Shown: positions 24,745 to 35,123, counted from the stretch's first letter. The stretch is 64,000 nucleotides of DNA from Unio delphinus (GCA_029339505.1 JAQISU010000179.1:6755501-6819500); one strand, 5' to 3'. Numbers and translations: made by a program. The notes: generated by a model not told the origin, from the sequence alone.

Positions 24745-27700
24745 TTATAAACTCAGCATCAATGTCAAATTTTCTGTTATTTTTTTATCCTGTTGTTTAT
24801 AACCAGAGAATTTTTTCCTGATTATATCATCGCTGACAATATCACTTATTGTGGTGTCATTATCATCTAAAACAACTCGTCAAAGTAGATTTATTCTTCA
24901 TACTCTGGACACCGCAAGATAAACTCAATTCGACCACTCGATGTGATTATCTATGATCCAAACAATTGTATCTGATATAGTCAATCCCTGCAAATAATGT
25001 ATCATCGCTGCGTATCCTAGCTTCCATGGGGATTTATCAGCGCATAATGCATCTTCGACGACGTTGATATCAACCAACACAATATCATTTAACACTAAAA
25101 TCTGTTTTCTTGACTCTGTCAAACCAGGAATATCAACTTCGATATTTTGTCTTCGTGTACCATTGGGTCTATAACACAGCGGCACTGGAAGTGTTGCAAA
25201 TTTTTCTTTATGCAAGTCAAATAACTTCATCTGAAGTGTGTCTCTGACTATCTTTTTACTTGCCACTATCAAATTGTTTGGTCTCCACGCTTCCCAGAAA
25301 TCATTTAATGGGGTTTCTGAAATTATTTCAAGCGCTATTTCACATTGATTCTATCCGGTTGTAATCTAATTAGTTTCTTGAACTCACACAATTCATTATC
25401 AAGTGCTCTATGATCAGTATTAATTTCTTCATAATAGTCTACAAAATTCTTTAGCAAATTATGTGGGGATAAACCGACAAATGGTGGTGGTTGACCAAGA
25501 TTGCCACACATTATCACTTTTGTATTCGCTAGCAATAGCCAATCGAGAACCTTTGTACTACATCTAACGACACCGTGCATATCTCATCCCAAATAATGAT
25601 TTCAGGAATATATTTCTCACCCATTCGATCAGGAGTCCATTCGTCACCTTTCCATAAAAAAAAAACTATGATAAGTGCAAGCATTAATTTCTCGTTTCAT
25701 CTCTCTTGCAAGTCTGTATGTTGGTGTTAGCACAATCATGTTTGATTTTCCTCAAAATAATTCAATCGATCGAGTAGTCTTCCCTGACCCACCACAGCTG
25801 TTTAAGTAACTGGTTTTATATCTACACATTTGATCAGATATCGACAGTGCATTAGATTGTTCTGATATCTGATTATTTTTTAAGTAATTGTTTTCAATTG
25901 TAACATCTGCTGATTTGGAGTAATCATGCAGTATTTCTTTTTTAATTCTTCATGATCCTCAATTCTCGTCTGAATTAGTGAATTTAGCCACAGCTTCACT
26001 ATGTTTTATGCCTATATAAAATGAATCAGTGGCTACTCTAACTGCGGTGTCAGGAAATCTATTTGTCATTGAAAGTAAATTAATAGCCAGCATATATTAC
26101 CTTAGATGAACGTATTGAGGATTTTCTCCATCTGTGTAAGTAACAATTGTACCCAATTTGGTTCCATCAGATAAGAAAGCATCTTTACGATCGATGTATA
26201 TACCCCTAGATGTTACATCTGTGATTATAAAATCGTATTCAGTGTCATCTATAGTTAATCGCAAAGAATATCGTTTGTGGTGGTATTTTCCACTCGGTGT
26301 GAATTTACCAATTATTCTTCTTCTGAAATCTTTTGCGTCTTTATTTCTAACTTCAAAGATTTCTTTGGACCATTTCAAGATATATTCTTCGTCGAGAACA
26401 GGAAATTGTTTTTTGTTTTCACTGATTATACTATCTAGACTATCGGGTTGTGGTAACCAGACTTCAGTCTGCGCTCGATATAATATAATTGCTTCACTGA
26501 CAATCGGCGATATCAGCATTTTAGAATCAATCATATACCATAATAACACTATTGGCATCCAGTGTTTTTCAGAGATGTGTCTATCAAACCAAATATAACA
26601 ACACGGATGAAGTCCTTTAGCCAGTTCAAATGATACCACATGAGCGAATCCGGTTAGATCAAAATCAGGCAGTGGTCCATTAATCACAGCACGGGTCATC
26701 TCATGTGTGGGATGTCCAAATCTTTTGAAGTACTAAGAGCACTCTCCGTACCCAAGAAAACTCCCTGGATAACACGCAACCATATCAACCGAAATGATAC
26801 TTTTGGGGTCGTATTTTGTATTCCATAATCCACCATGGTTATATTCCAGGCAGCTTGATTCGATATCTGAGAGAAATTGTGTTCTTGTTGGTTTCCATAG
26901 ATTTCTCTTTCTCGTGAAATGAGTTGCAACTGATGCAGTAAAACAGTTTGTTAATAATTGTTAGTCGTAATCCATTGAAAAACCACTAGCTAGTTATTTC
27001 ATCTCGTTGTGGAGGGCTTCAGTACGATATAATTTGTCATTGGGTTTTACAAATTGATCGAATTTACCCTCTTCATCTTCAAAACTGTTAAGTAAACACA
27101 CTGACACAGGATCGCTTTTACTTAACTGATAAATAAAATCAAATAGCTTTCCTGTGTAATATTTTATGGTTCTATCTCTCAGAAATATTGTTACACATGT
27201 TTGTTATGGTCAATAATTTTGATTGGAGCTCCTTTTGATTTATATTTTGATTCGTGTAATACCTCTCCTGTTATCATCATTACGGTTATTGGGAATCTAA
27301 ATGATGTTTCCTATTTGGTTATATCTTGAATTGCTTCTCTGTTCTTCCTAACTGTTAATTCCCGTTCATTTATTTTTTTTACATCTTGGATCTATCAATT
27401 TGTTTCCATGCAACGCATTTGTGAAGTGTTCTATTATTCGTTCTGCTACACAATTCAACGACGAATATTTCATTGGTTTTAGTTTTTTAATACTCGGTTT
27501 ATCATTTATCGGATAGATTCCATAAACAACTGCAGTCATGGGATAGGACCTCCCATAATACGGAATGTCAATTCCAGTCAGAATTCCTGGTTTTTTTAAT
27601 CATGACTCACAGTGACAGTTCTCTTATTTTTCAAGATGGGTTCAAATTTATCTCGAATAATCCAATTCCCTGTTTCTGAGCGGATAATGAATTTCACTCT

Positions 27701-27969
27701 AAAAAAATACTGTTTCTGGTCAAGATGTGAGTTTATCACTGCTGCTCTTTCATCACTCATGGTAGCATCAACACTACCATCAATTCGAAATGTCGACCAA
27801 CAGTGAGATGCTCCATCGTGCTTGAATTCATTAAAACAAGCACAGATCCTACCTATCATGGTTCTATCACTTATTAGACCCTTTGGTACATCTACGGAGA
27901 CTCTATCGAGATTGAATTTAGCATTTTTTCCAAAGGCTTAATTTTCGACAATCTCTCGAACTCCTCCAT
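24745..27969 (-). pseudogene. Family-B DNA polymerase fused to SF1 (Pif1/RecD-like) helicase, multiply broken
   Basis: One long coding region of about 1,075 codons on minus, ATG at 27,969. The N-terminal third contains an HGASHCWSTFRIDGSVDATM segment and the CVAERIIEHF segment seen in related polymerases. Polymerase motif A is SVDMVACYPG (about 26,763-26,797), a D-x4-YP form. Motif C is VATDSFYI (about 26,020-26,040). After a linker the helicase part has Walker A GGSGKTT (about 25,776-25,793), a WDE Walker B (about 25,577-25,605), a CGNLGQPPPF motif and, at the end, the LAVSRV motif VI region. Frameshifts occur near 27,920, 27,600, 27,385 and 27,190, and at several places between 24,925 and 26,097. 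Stops include TGA at 24,880, 24,898 and 24,925 and TAG at 26,733. The polymerase-helicase fusion suggests self-sufficient replication. The largest intact piece is 26,097-26,699. Confidence 0.85.
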
Positions 27970-28012
27970 ATTATAATTATAACAAGTATTTAAATAAAAA
28001 ATTTATTATATA
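27970..28012. promoter_or_regulatory. 43-bp divergent promoter region
   Basis: AT-rich spacer between the polymerase ATG (minus) and the zinc-protein ATG (plus). Reading right, TATTATATA abuts the ATG at 28,013. Reading left, ATAATTATAAT abuts the polymerase ATG. Confidence 0.5.
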
Positions 28013-28373
28013 ATGAATCATTGCAAATGGTTGATGATTGGATCAGTAACTGCTTGTAACAAATCATGCAGATGTGAATTCTGTGGATATCATTCACATA
28101 TCATTCTGGAGTTTTGGGCCGCTCCCTTGTATCCGATGTGGGGTAGGCGTGCGTGGTAAATCGCAGTTGTGTCTCAGTTGTGGTGGTAAACGATACAGGG
28201 AACTAAAGCACTATTATGATAAGAGAATCAAAGATTCCGTTAAAAACTCCATCAATGACTCTGACTCTGTCCTTGACTCTGTCAAGGATAAAGTCATAAG
28301 AACACCTCAAGACTACATTGAAAGATTCCCAAGTAATGTAATAATTAAACCAAATAATGAATTGGACAAATAG
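28013..28373 (+). pseudogene. Cys-rich zinc-binding protein, one frameshift
   Basis: Starts MNHCKWLMIGSVTACNKSCR with further Cys/His (CEFCGYH). The frame changes near 28,105-28,120 and continues as LPCIRCGVGVRGKSQLCLSC GGK, giving two more CxxC pairs, and ends in a charged helical tail. The arrangement of one Cys/His knuckle set plus a treble-clef-like CxxC...CxxC set is one I know from small proteins of Polinton-like elements. The function is not established; DNA binding or transcription control is possible. Confidence 0.7.
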
Positions 28374-28388
28374 TGTTATAGTATATAA

Positions 28389-28877
28389 ATGAACCAAGAA
28401 TTTCAGTCACATCCCGTGCTTTCCAGTTATGAAGCGTCTAGTGACGGTATTGCCAGACACCACAGACTGAAGAAACCAGTTGGTGCTGACAATGGTATGG
28501 GGTATTTGGTATTTGCTGCTGGAGGGAAAATGAATCTTAATCACAGATTCGTCTTTACGGTATTTAATGGATTGATCAAGGATGGTTTTGTTATTGATCA
28601 TATTGATTCTAATCCTAAGAACAATTCTTTAGATAATCTGCAGGCTGTCTCACAAAGTGAGAATTCCAAGCAAGGAGGAACTGGGAAACACGTGAAAAAT
28701 GCAAAATGTATAAAATCATTTAATATAGAAAATAATGAGCAAAGGGTATTTCAATCAAATGAAGCCAGTAGGTATTTCGATATTTGTCGAGCCTCAGTAC
28801 GATATGTTGCAGAAGGAATTTATCGGTTAGCAATTTCAAAAAGGACTGAACAAAGAATTCAATTCATTTACTTCTGA
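28389..28877 (+). CDS. HNH endonuclease, intact
   Basis: 162 residues, uninterrupted. The core reads NHRFVFTVFNGLIKDGFVID followed by HIDSNPKNNSLDNLQAVS: first His in the NHR-x-V segment, then DH, then the N-x-x-x-N...L motif. This is the HNH_3 pattern typical of phage and homing-type nucleases. An N-terminal SSDGIARHH segment and a C-terminal region with helix-turn-helix-like FQSNEASRYFDICRASVRYV fit the NUMOD-type DNA-recognition parts of such enzymes. TATATAA lies directly before the ATG. It is one of few intact genes in the element, so it may be a recent arrival or simply short enough to have escaped mutation. Confidence 0.85.
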   Translation: MNQEFQSHPVLSSYEASSDGIARHHRLKKPVGADNGMGYLVFAAGGKMNLNHRFVFTVFNGLIKDGFVIDHIDSNPKNNSLDNLQAVSQSENSKQGGTGKHVKNAKCIKSFNIENNEQRVFQSNEASRYFDICRASVRYVAEGIYRLAISKRTEQRIQFIYF

Positions 28878-29720
28878 AATATACCAAAGGGAGACAACTC
28901 CTGCGGGCATGTCAGCTTATGAAAGAGTTACGAATCTCAATGGTTTTTTTGAAACGCTGTGTCACCTGATCTCAATGGAATTTCCCGATTACTGTGTTGG
29001 CTTAACTACCACTGATCTCAATGGAGATAGTCAATTATCTGTTTTGTGAGGAAACGAATCAAATACGCAGTATTTACAAACAGTTGTATTATTTTTTTTC
29101 ATGGTTTTTTCAGGTATTTGGTATTCTTTAAACACTGTTAATAACCATTATTAAGTACACAAAATAATACAAATAACACACCTCTGTTATTGGCTTTCAT
29201 GTATTAACTGGCTTATATACCATGCCGTCTATTATATTATTGGGGATTTAGCGAAACTCAAACTATGAAACCAATCATAGGTCACACACTGTCACACGTG
29301 GTGTGAAATGTCTTTTGCCATTCAAACCGGGTTGATTTTCTGGGGTTTATGATTGGTTTCTGTTTGAGTGTAGACCGCCCCGTCATTGTCATCCTATCAT
29401 TCATTGTAAATACCATGCCATTGATGTCATTCATTGTAAATAATTGTTTATAATGTATATATGTGCCTACAACTCGCCATAACACTCGAATTGGGAGTTG
29501 AAAAAAGGCTGTAATGTCCTATGTAAATAATTGTATATTTGAACGGTTGTGCTGTCCTATATATCAATATGTATATATGTATACATCTATGTAAATGTGA
29601 CGTCCATTCATGAAATATACCTTCTTGGAGTTCATACAAAAAAAAACCTGGTCAAAATTGACCCCCAATTGTTTTGTATTTGTATTTTATCACATATTAG
29701 AAATATATATTATTATATAC
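28878..29720. other. Non-coding stretch in the element with a short inverted repeat
   Basis: No recognisable gene. A sequence near 29,253-29,280 (AAACTCAAACTATGAAACCA, ATCATA) is the near reverse complement of TTATGATTGGTTTCTGTTTG at about 29,347-29,372. The right part is rich in TATATATGTATA words before the next start codon. Confidence 0.5.
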
Positions 29721-30002
29721 ATGAATTTTGAAAATATCAACAAGGTTATAACTGAGATTTCAAATTTGAAAAGTCAAGGAATTCAATTGTCAGATAAATT
29801 AAATTGTGATAGGATCCCTTCCTATTTTCAAGATACTGAAGATAATATCTGAAGAAATAGATATACACTACCAAAATCATACGCATTTATAAAACAGATT
29901 CAGCATGCAATTTATGATTCGTTCATATATGAAAATGATGTACACAAGTTTGACCCGTTATTCACTGTTGTCGAAAAAATCAGGAAAGAGATAAGGAAAT
30001 GA
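29721..30002 (+). pseudogene. Unrecognised small helical protein, one in-frame TGA
   Basis: The ATG at 29,721 is preceded by TTATATAC. The frame is 93 codons: MNFENINKVITEISNLKSQG and on to a TGA at 29,850-29,852, then open again to TGA at 30,000. The part after the first TGA keeps protein-like composition (SYAFIKQIQHAIYDSFIYEN), so I treat the stop as a lesion. It looks all-helical and hydrophilic. I do not recognise the family. Confidence 0.5.
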
Positions 30003-30650
30003 ATATGAAATCAAATGAACAGTTAATTCAAAGATCAAGAATATAAAAATGATTGTCCAACAAACCAAGAATTCCCCTTTGATTACCTTAATATAGTAGA
30101 TTCTCACCATGGATCGACATGTACGATACCCATACCTGTTTGCAAGTATACAATAGACAGGTATGAACGAATTTGTAAAGACAGGTAAGATAGTGTCTTT
30201 TTTTTTTTATTAATGGTGACTTCTACTATACAGAAGTAATTGTTGGGTGGGTGAGCAATCTATGGATTTTATTTTATTTATTAACTGCTGAAATATTTTA
30301 TTTTTTTGGTCATTTTTGGTCATTTTAGTCGTTTTTTTTGGTGTTTTTTAGTCATTTTTCTCTGCCGGTGAGTTAAAAAAATAGGGTCAAATGGTTGACG
30401 CTCTCTAAATGATTAATTTAGAGATTTTTCTCATTAAAAATCATTTTATGATTTTCAGATAAAATATAACCAAAAAACGACCAAAAATCATCAAAAAACG
30501 ATTTTATCAGTCAGGTCAAATGGTCGATTTTCTCTAAGTGATTCATTTAGAGATTTTCTCATTAAATATTGTTTATGGTTACTGGTGACTTCTGTCATTG
30601 GTGACTTCTGTCACTGGTGACTTCGTCACTACATTTAAATCAAGTATTAA
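30003..30650. other. Central non-coding repeat region of the element
   Basis: About 650 bp without a clear gene (30,040-30,185 may code for a short Cys-containing fragment). 30,290-30,640 holds three layers of repeats. T-rich GGTCATTTT words on the left face A-rich AACGACCAAAAATCATC words on the right. Two direct copies of GGTCAAATGGT followed by TTTAGAGATTTT and CTCATTAAA occur at about 30,387-30,440 and 30,515-30,570. Finally GTGACTTCTGTCA-type units are repeated at 30,580-30,628. A regulatory or origin role is possible. Confidence 0.55.
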
Positions 30651-31709
30651 TTAATAATCGTAAATGAAGCACTAACGACTAGATTAGCACGTGAACTGTT
30701 AGCCATAATTAAGAAATTTATCCCCATTCAAGATTCAGTTCAAGAGAAATCGCAAGCTAGACAGGGGCTACAGACAGACTTCATAACAGGAACTGAGGAA
30801 TTATTTAAACCAATAACCACAGCAACCAAAGGTGTAAAATCGGCCACTAACATAGCAATATATGGAGATATCCCTGAGGAAGGGAAAAGGAAAGAAGCGC
30901 CTCTTCTTGGAGTGCTTGAAAAAAAAATAGCAAAAAGATCCAAACAAATAAACGAATCTTTAAAAACACTTCCTGGTGATATAGTAGCTGCTGCATGACT
31001 TCAGGAACAACAAGAACAACAACTTCAAGAAGAAATTGAACAATTAGGTAATATTGATATTACCCCATCATATGATGACCCGCCTGAACAACAACAACAA
31101 GAAGAGGAGAAAGAAGTAAAAGGAAAAAAAAGGAGTAAAAGAGTTGCATTCAATGATAAATTCTGCCCGGGTAAATTAGATGAAATAAGAAATATTAAAC
31201 TTAGTAGTATTGAAGAAATAGCCGAATTGGTTGTTAATAGTTTTCCTCAGAGAAAAAGGTATATAGGTAGGATATCATCTGATGATGATAAAATATATAA
31301 ACGTGTTATAGAAGCAATAGAAAAAGCTAAATCATCCACAGAGAAGCAATCAAATCCTGGATTTCTTAGATTAACAGAACAATCAAAACTTCATGATATA
31401 CAAAACCCCTCTTTGCAGGGTGCAACTGGTACAACTAAAAAATTTGCAAAGGGATATTCAAGTGGAACCCCAAGTGGAGTTAAAAACTCCACTTCAGGTA
31501 GTGATTTAGTTAGTTGTCCTAATAGTATTCTCGGGGATATATCATGATTAGAAGTACTCATCGGAGGCAAACAAGCTGGAAATAACTTACCAGAAATAAT
31601 TAATGAAGCAGCTTATATCTGCAGGCAGTTATTTCAAGGCGGCATCATGGATATTGATGTATATCGAGAATTTGTTGACGAGCTAGTGCACGGTTATCAT
31701 AGTGACTAA
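30651..31709 (+). pseudogene. Unrecognised structural-type protein, about 350 codons, two TGA stops
   Basis: A single frame is open from 30,651 to the TAA at 31,707 except for TGA at 30,996 and 31,545. No ATG remains at the start. It contains a Gln/Glu-rich low-complexity segment (EQQEQQLQEEIEQL, PPEQQQQEEEKEV), a basic patch (KGKKRSKRV), a helical middle (SDDDKIYKRVIEAIEKAKSS) and a conserved-looking tail INEAAYICRQLFQGG, IDVYREFVDELV. It lies first in the virion block, so a virion or scaffold role is an inference from position. The family is not recognised. Confidence 0.6.
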
Positions 31710-31798
31710 TCACCACATTAGATAAATATCATTTAAATAAGATGATCATACACTACAACCACGATAAACTAACAATGGTCTATGTAGTAAACTCATGA

Positions 31799-32199
31799 TT
31801 GCCAGTTTACAGAGCATACTATGGTGATGGTCTCAGCAATACCATTGCAGGGTTATTTGCAAGAATGGCTCCAAAAATAGCACCAATCGCAAAACAATTA
31901 TCAATGAAAGCTATTGATGTTATTCATGATAAGGGTGTTAGCACTGTTGGTGATGTTGCCGGGAAAGCATTTACCACGGCTAAAGAAAAACTAGTAGCAT
32001 TAGTTCAGCGGCGAAGGAAACCACTAAGTCACTAGGACCACTACCATATATGGAAGTGATGTCTGCAAGTGTTAGCAAAATAATAAACAAAGCAGTGGAT
32101 CAGAAATTAGCATCACTGAGCAGCGTCCAGGATAATATTACTGCAAATATGATAGTGGGAAGCGGCTTGAAATCGCGAGCAAGATCACGATTTAGATAA
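31799..32199 (+). pseudogene. Small basic core-like virion protein, one frameshift
   Basis: The first part (31,799-32,035) reads PVYRAYYGDGLSNTIAGLFA and is helical with Lys/Ala. TTG occupies the expected ATG position. The frame shifts near 32,010 and the second part runs to 32,199, ending in an Arg-rich tail (GLKSRARSRFR). The YYGDGL-type start and basic end resemble the small protein encoded just before the capsid gene in adintovirus-like elements, compared by others with adenovirus core proteins. The function is inferred from position and charge. Confidence 0.55.
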
Positions 32200-32215
32200 A
32201 GAAATATATAATAAT

Positions 32216-33575
32216 ATGTTCAAATCAGCTCCTGATACAGCATTCGATATGGATGCCCCAGTGCGCAAAGATGATTCAGTACTTAATTATCAATGTTTTT
32301 CCTATAATGCAACACAACTGAATCTTCGATCAAGAATTGAACTTCTAGTCCAGGATACCAGCAAATTCTTTCTACCCTCTGAAGCATTTATTGAAGTAGA
32401 AGGAGAACTCATAACAAATGTTGCAGCTGATACACCATATGCAGATGACATGACCCAAATATCAAAATCAGTTTTGTCAATAATGGTATCATGGTGCTAT
32501 TTAATAGCGCTAGATACATGATTGATGGAAAGGAAATTGAATCCATAGAACGTGATGTTGATGTTGCCACAACAATAGTGGGGTTAGCAAGATACTCTGA
32601 TGATTACACAAGATCAGCAGGTCCATCTATGATGTTCTCTAAAGATATTACTGATAACGCTGATCACAATAAGTATCTTAAATTGCTGACACCACAAGCT
32701 ACTGCAGTTAATCCACAACCAGATGATATTGAACATGAAGCCAGACCAGCTGGTGCTCCCTTTGATATTGTAAAAGGTGATAGTACTTGTTACTACCTAT
32801 GGTTTGCAACACGCATATCAATGTTGAAAGGACCGCGTAGACTATTCTCATGCGCAATTCCACTACATCTTATATTTGGATTCTGCAGAAATGTTAGAAA
32901 ATTTATCTATGGAGTGAAGCATACAGTAGCCTTAGTGCGAAAAGGTGATGATAATGATGCAATCTGGCATGGTGCTGGTATTGCTGATGGCAAGGTGAAT
33001 ATAACAAAACTACCACTGTCGATGCCAGTAATGACTCCATCAATCACCGTAGAGCAAAATTACTATCATTTATGAGTACAGGTGGCAAATCATTACTAAG
33101 TTGGCTAACAACTACCACGGATATGGTGGAGAGTAATATAAATGGCATCAAAATGAGGTAATTTTGTGCCGTGGCATATATTTGTTGCGTTATAGGATAG
33201 GGCATTATTGGGTTCGCAAACACACAGCCATATGATATTAATGAAGTCTCGTTGAGTGTAAATGGTCAACAGGAACCAACTGAGGATATTTTACTTGATT
33301 ATAATTAAAACCAAATAGCACGCGCGTCTGATCGTTTGATATCATTTATGGGACGCGATAATAATGTAGATACCAGTCTGCAAATATCACAATGGGATTT
33401 TAAAAACCTATATCCCATCTACTACTTTTCATTGGAACATCTTGACTTAACCAGACAATCCGTTGTTGAAATATATTTTCGAGCTCGTGTAACCAATGCT
33501 CCTGCTGGTGGTTACAGAGCTGTTGCTGTCATTCTCAGCGACAAACCAATGCTACTCGAAGGTGTTGGTGGATGA
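32216..33575 (+). pseudogene. Hexon-like (double jelly-roll) major capsid protein, broken
   Basis: Starts at an ATG at 32,216 preceded by TATATAATA. The first open part is 32,216-32,480. A frameshift near 32,475 leads to the largest part (32,491-33,075), and after about 260 bp of further damage the C-terminal part is open at 33,336-33,575. The C-terminal words YPIYYFSLEHLDL and APAGGYRAVAVILSD, and the earlier LFNSARYMIDGKEIES segment, are beta-rich and match what I know of Polinton/adintovirus major capsid proteins. The coding length of about 450 codons fits that family. The two jelly rolls build the capsid facets. Stops at several positions make it non-functional. Confidence 0.72.
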
Positions 33576-33660
33576 ATGAGAGTAATCGATGCACCAGTGG
33601 AAAATATGTAACAATTAGATCAATCTATCATTTAGAAAACACCAGTATTTTTACAATAAG

Positions 33661-34047
33661 ATGTCATATAGTGTTATTAATGTTACATTGACTCCTGGTC
33701 AACTCAAGAAATTGCAATCAGAATCGGCTGAAAAATGTGGAACCACGATATCGCTGAAACACAATCAGATGTCTGGTGGTCAGGATAAATTGTCGCTGAG
33801 AACTCGTCAGATAAAACACTTTAATGATGCTTTCAAAGATAAAACAGGTGTTCAGATCACATTCTCTGCAACTGTGATCAAAAACATGACAAAATCAGGT
33901 GGTGTATTCCCACTTCTCACTGCGATTCCAGCGTTGATTGCGGCAGTTTGTCCAGCGGTAGCAAAAGCCGTTGCTCTAGGAGCCATTGGTACAGCGGCAG
34001 GGATCGCACTAAAGAAAGCTACCGGACAGGGATACAAAAAAAAATAA
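33661..34047 (+). CDS. Short virion-type protein with hydrophobic C-terminal segment, intact
   Basis: 128 residues: a polar N-terminal half with two repeats of a TPGQLKKLQ / LRTRQIKHFNDAF helical pattern, then GGVFPLLTAIPALIAAVCPA and a Gly/Ala-rich tail ending KKATGQGYKKK. The hydrophobic or amphipathic segment followed by a Lys-rich tail resembles the small conserved protein between capsid and protease genes in Polinton-like elements. A membrane-lytic pVI-like role has been proposed for such proteins; here it is inference. The gene has no lesion. Confidence 0.65.
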   Translation: MSYSVINVTLTPGQLKKLQSESAEKCGTTISLKHNQMSGGQDKLSLRTRQIKHFNDAFKDKTGVQITFSATVIKNMTKSGGVFPLLTAIPALIAAVCPAVAKAVALGAIGTAAGIALKKATGQGYKKK

Positions 34048-34082
34048 ATGATCAGGAAAGGGTCTAAGATTACCAGAATCTC

Positions 34083-34526
34083 ATGGTACAGCGGAAAAGG
34101 CCTGAGAATACCAGGAACGGTTTACTAACACCGGAAATAGTTCCAATGTCAAATTTTGATTTACTCAATGGTGCTAAAAAACTAGCGATAAAAAACTTCA
34201 GAGGCGTCTTTATGAAAGATCAATTGCTGGCACAACCAAATAGCGTTGAAACTGGTATCATTAATCTCAATAACAGCAGCGGACCTGGAACCCACTGGGT
34301 TGCATACGCGATTGATCCATGTGCAATTGTTTATTTCGATTCATATTGATTAGCCCCGCCTAAAGAATTTATGCGTTATATAAACCACTTAAAAACTCCT
34401 ATCTGGTATTCTACGCTACCAACACAGAAAATGAATGATCCACCAATATCTGGAAAACCACCACATAAAACCGTACACGAATATACAAGTAATGGCATTT
34501 TAGAGAGAGAAAGTAATATAAAATAA
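34083..34526 (+). pseudogene. Adenain-like cysteine protease, truncated by TGA before the catalytic Cys
   Basis: Proteases of this class process virion proteins during maturation. The frame contains IKNFRGVFMKDQLL, then GPGTHWVAYAID with the catalytic His, and IVYFDSY with the acidic active-site residue, which is the standard order. A TGA at 34,347-34,349 follows directly. The frame then continues in phase with PPKEFMRYIN, a family-like word, but I find no segment with the catalytic Cys, which should follow about 35-40 residues later. Downstream sequence instead reads NDPPISGKPPHKT and ends at 34,526. The C-terminal catalytic part is thus lost or replaced. Confidence 0.78.
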
Positions 34527-34529
34527 ACA

Positions 34530-35094
34530 TATTTGATGATACTTTGAAAAATTCATTTGAAAAACTCAGAGATGCATCATTGGAACCCATGGATGAAAAA
34601 TCCGATTTTAATCTCGCTGATATATCACCAAAACCCATAATTAAAAAATCCGATTTTAATCTCGCTGATATATCACAAAAAAATCTATAATTAAAAAATC
34701 CAGTTTTAATCTCACTGATATAGTAAAGAATCTCCCCATAAAAGATTTCAGAGGTATATTCAGGGAAAATCAGTTACCGGTACAACCAAAAGTCTTTGAA
34801 ACCGGTATAATTAATACTGGTTGGGACAATTCCGAAACGTGTTTGGCGTGTTACATGATACATCCGCAATGTATCATTTATTTTGACCCGCATGGATTTC
34901 CTCCATATGAGAAAGGAGGATTTCTTAAGTATATATCCAAGTTGAAATCCCTCCATTCCTGTTTGGGCCGACTTGATAATTCGTGTAGAGTAGAAGTCCT
35001 TGAACTGTTAATGGCAGTTTCAGTGTCATCGCAATTACCCCATGAAGTCCTTTACGAATACACAATAATGAATTACTTAAAGAGAAAAACATAA
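34530..35094 (+). pseudogene. Second, degenerate adenain-like module
   Basis: After a coiled segment (LKNSFEKLRDASLE) and tandem copies of SDFNLADIS, the frame IKDFRGIFRENQLPVQPKVF, ETGIIN mirrors IKNFRGVFMKDQLL...ETGIIN of the upstream protease. At the place of GTHW it has SETCLACYMI, so the catalytic His is absent. The acidic position is kept in IIYFDPHGFPP. The tail to 35,094 has several Cys but no obvious active-site context. It looks like a tandem duplication whose product was no longer a protease. Stops near 34,689 and 34,725 break the join to the repeat part. Confidence 0.6.
34590..34725 (+). repeat. Three tandem copies of a coding repeat (about 47-54 bp)
   Basis: AAAAAATCCGATTTTAATCT followed by CGCTGATATATCAC recurs three times, the last as CAGTTTTAATCTCACTGATATA. 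Each copy encodes SDFNLADIS. The unit is homologous to the short SNFDLLNGAKK segment of the upstream protease gene. Confidence 0.8.
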
Positions 35095-35123
35095 TATAAC
35101 ATGATTGATGATCTATCTCAATG

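Noticed and set aside
26158..26598. 146-residue plus-strand frame
   Set aside because: Shadow of the intact polymerase piece on minus, which has family-like words in order.
23505..34349. The many TGA codons as evidence of a recoded genetic code
   Set aside because: The same genes also carry true frameshifts and TAA or TAG stops, and TGG is used for Trp. Decay is the simpler explanation.
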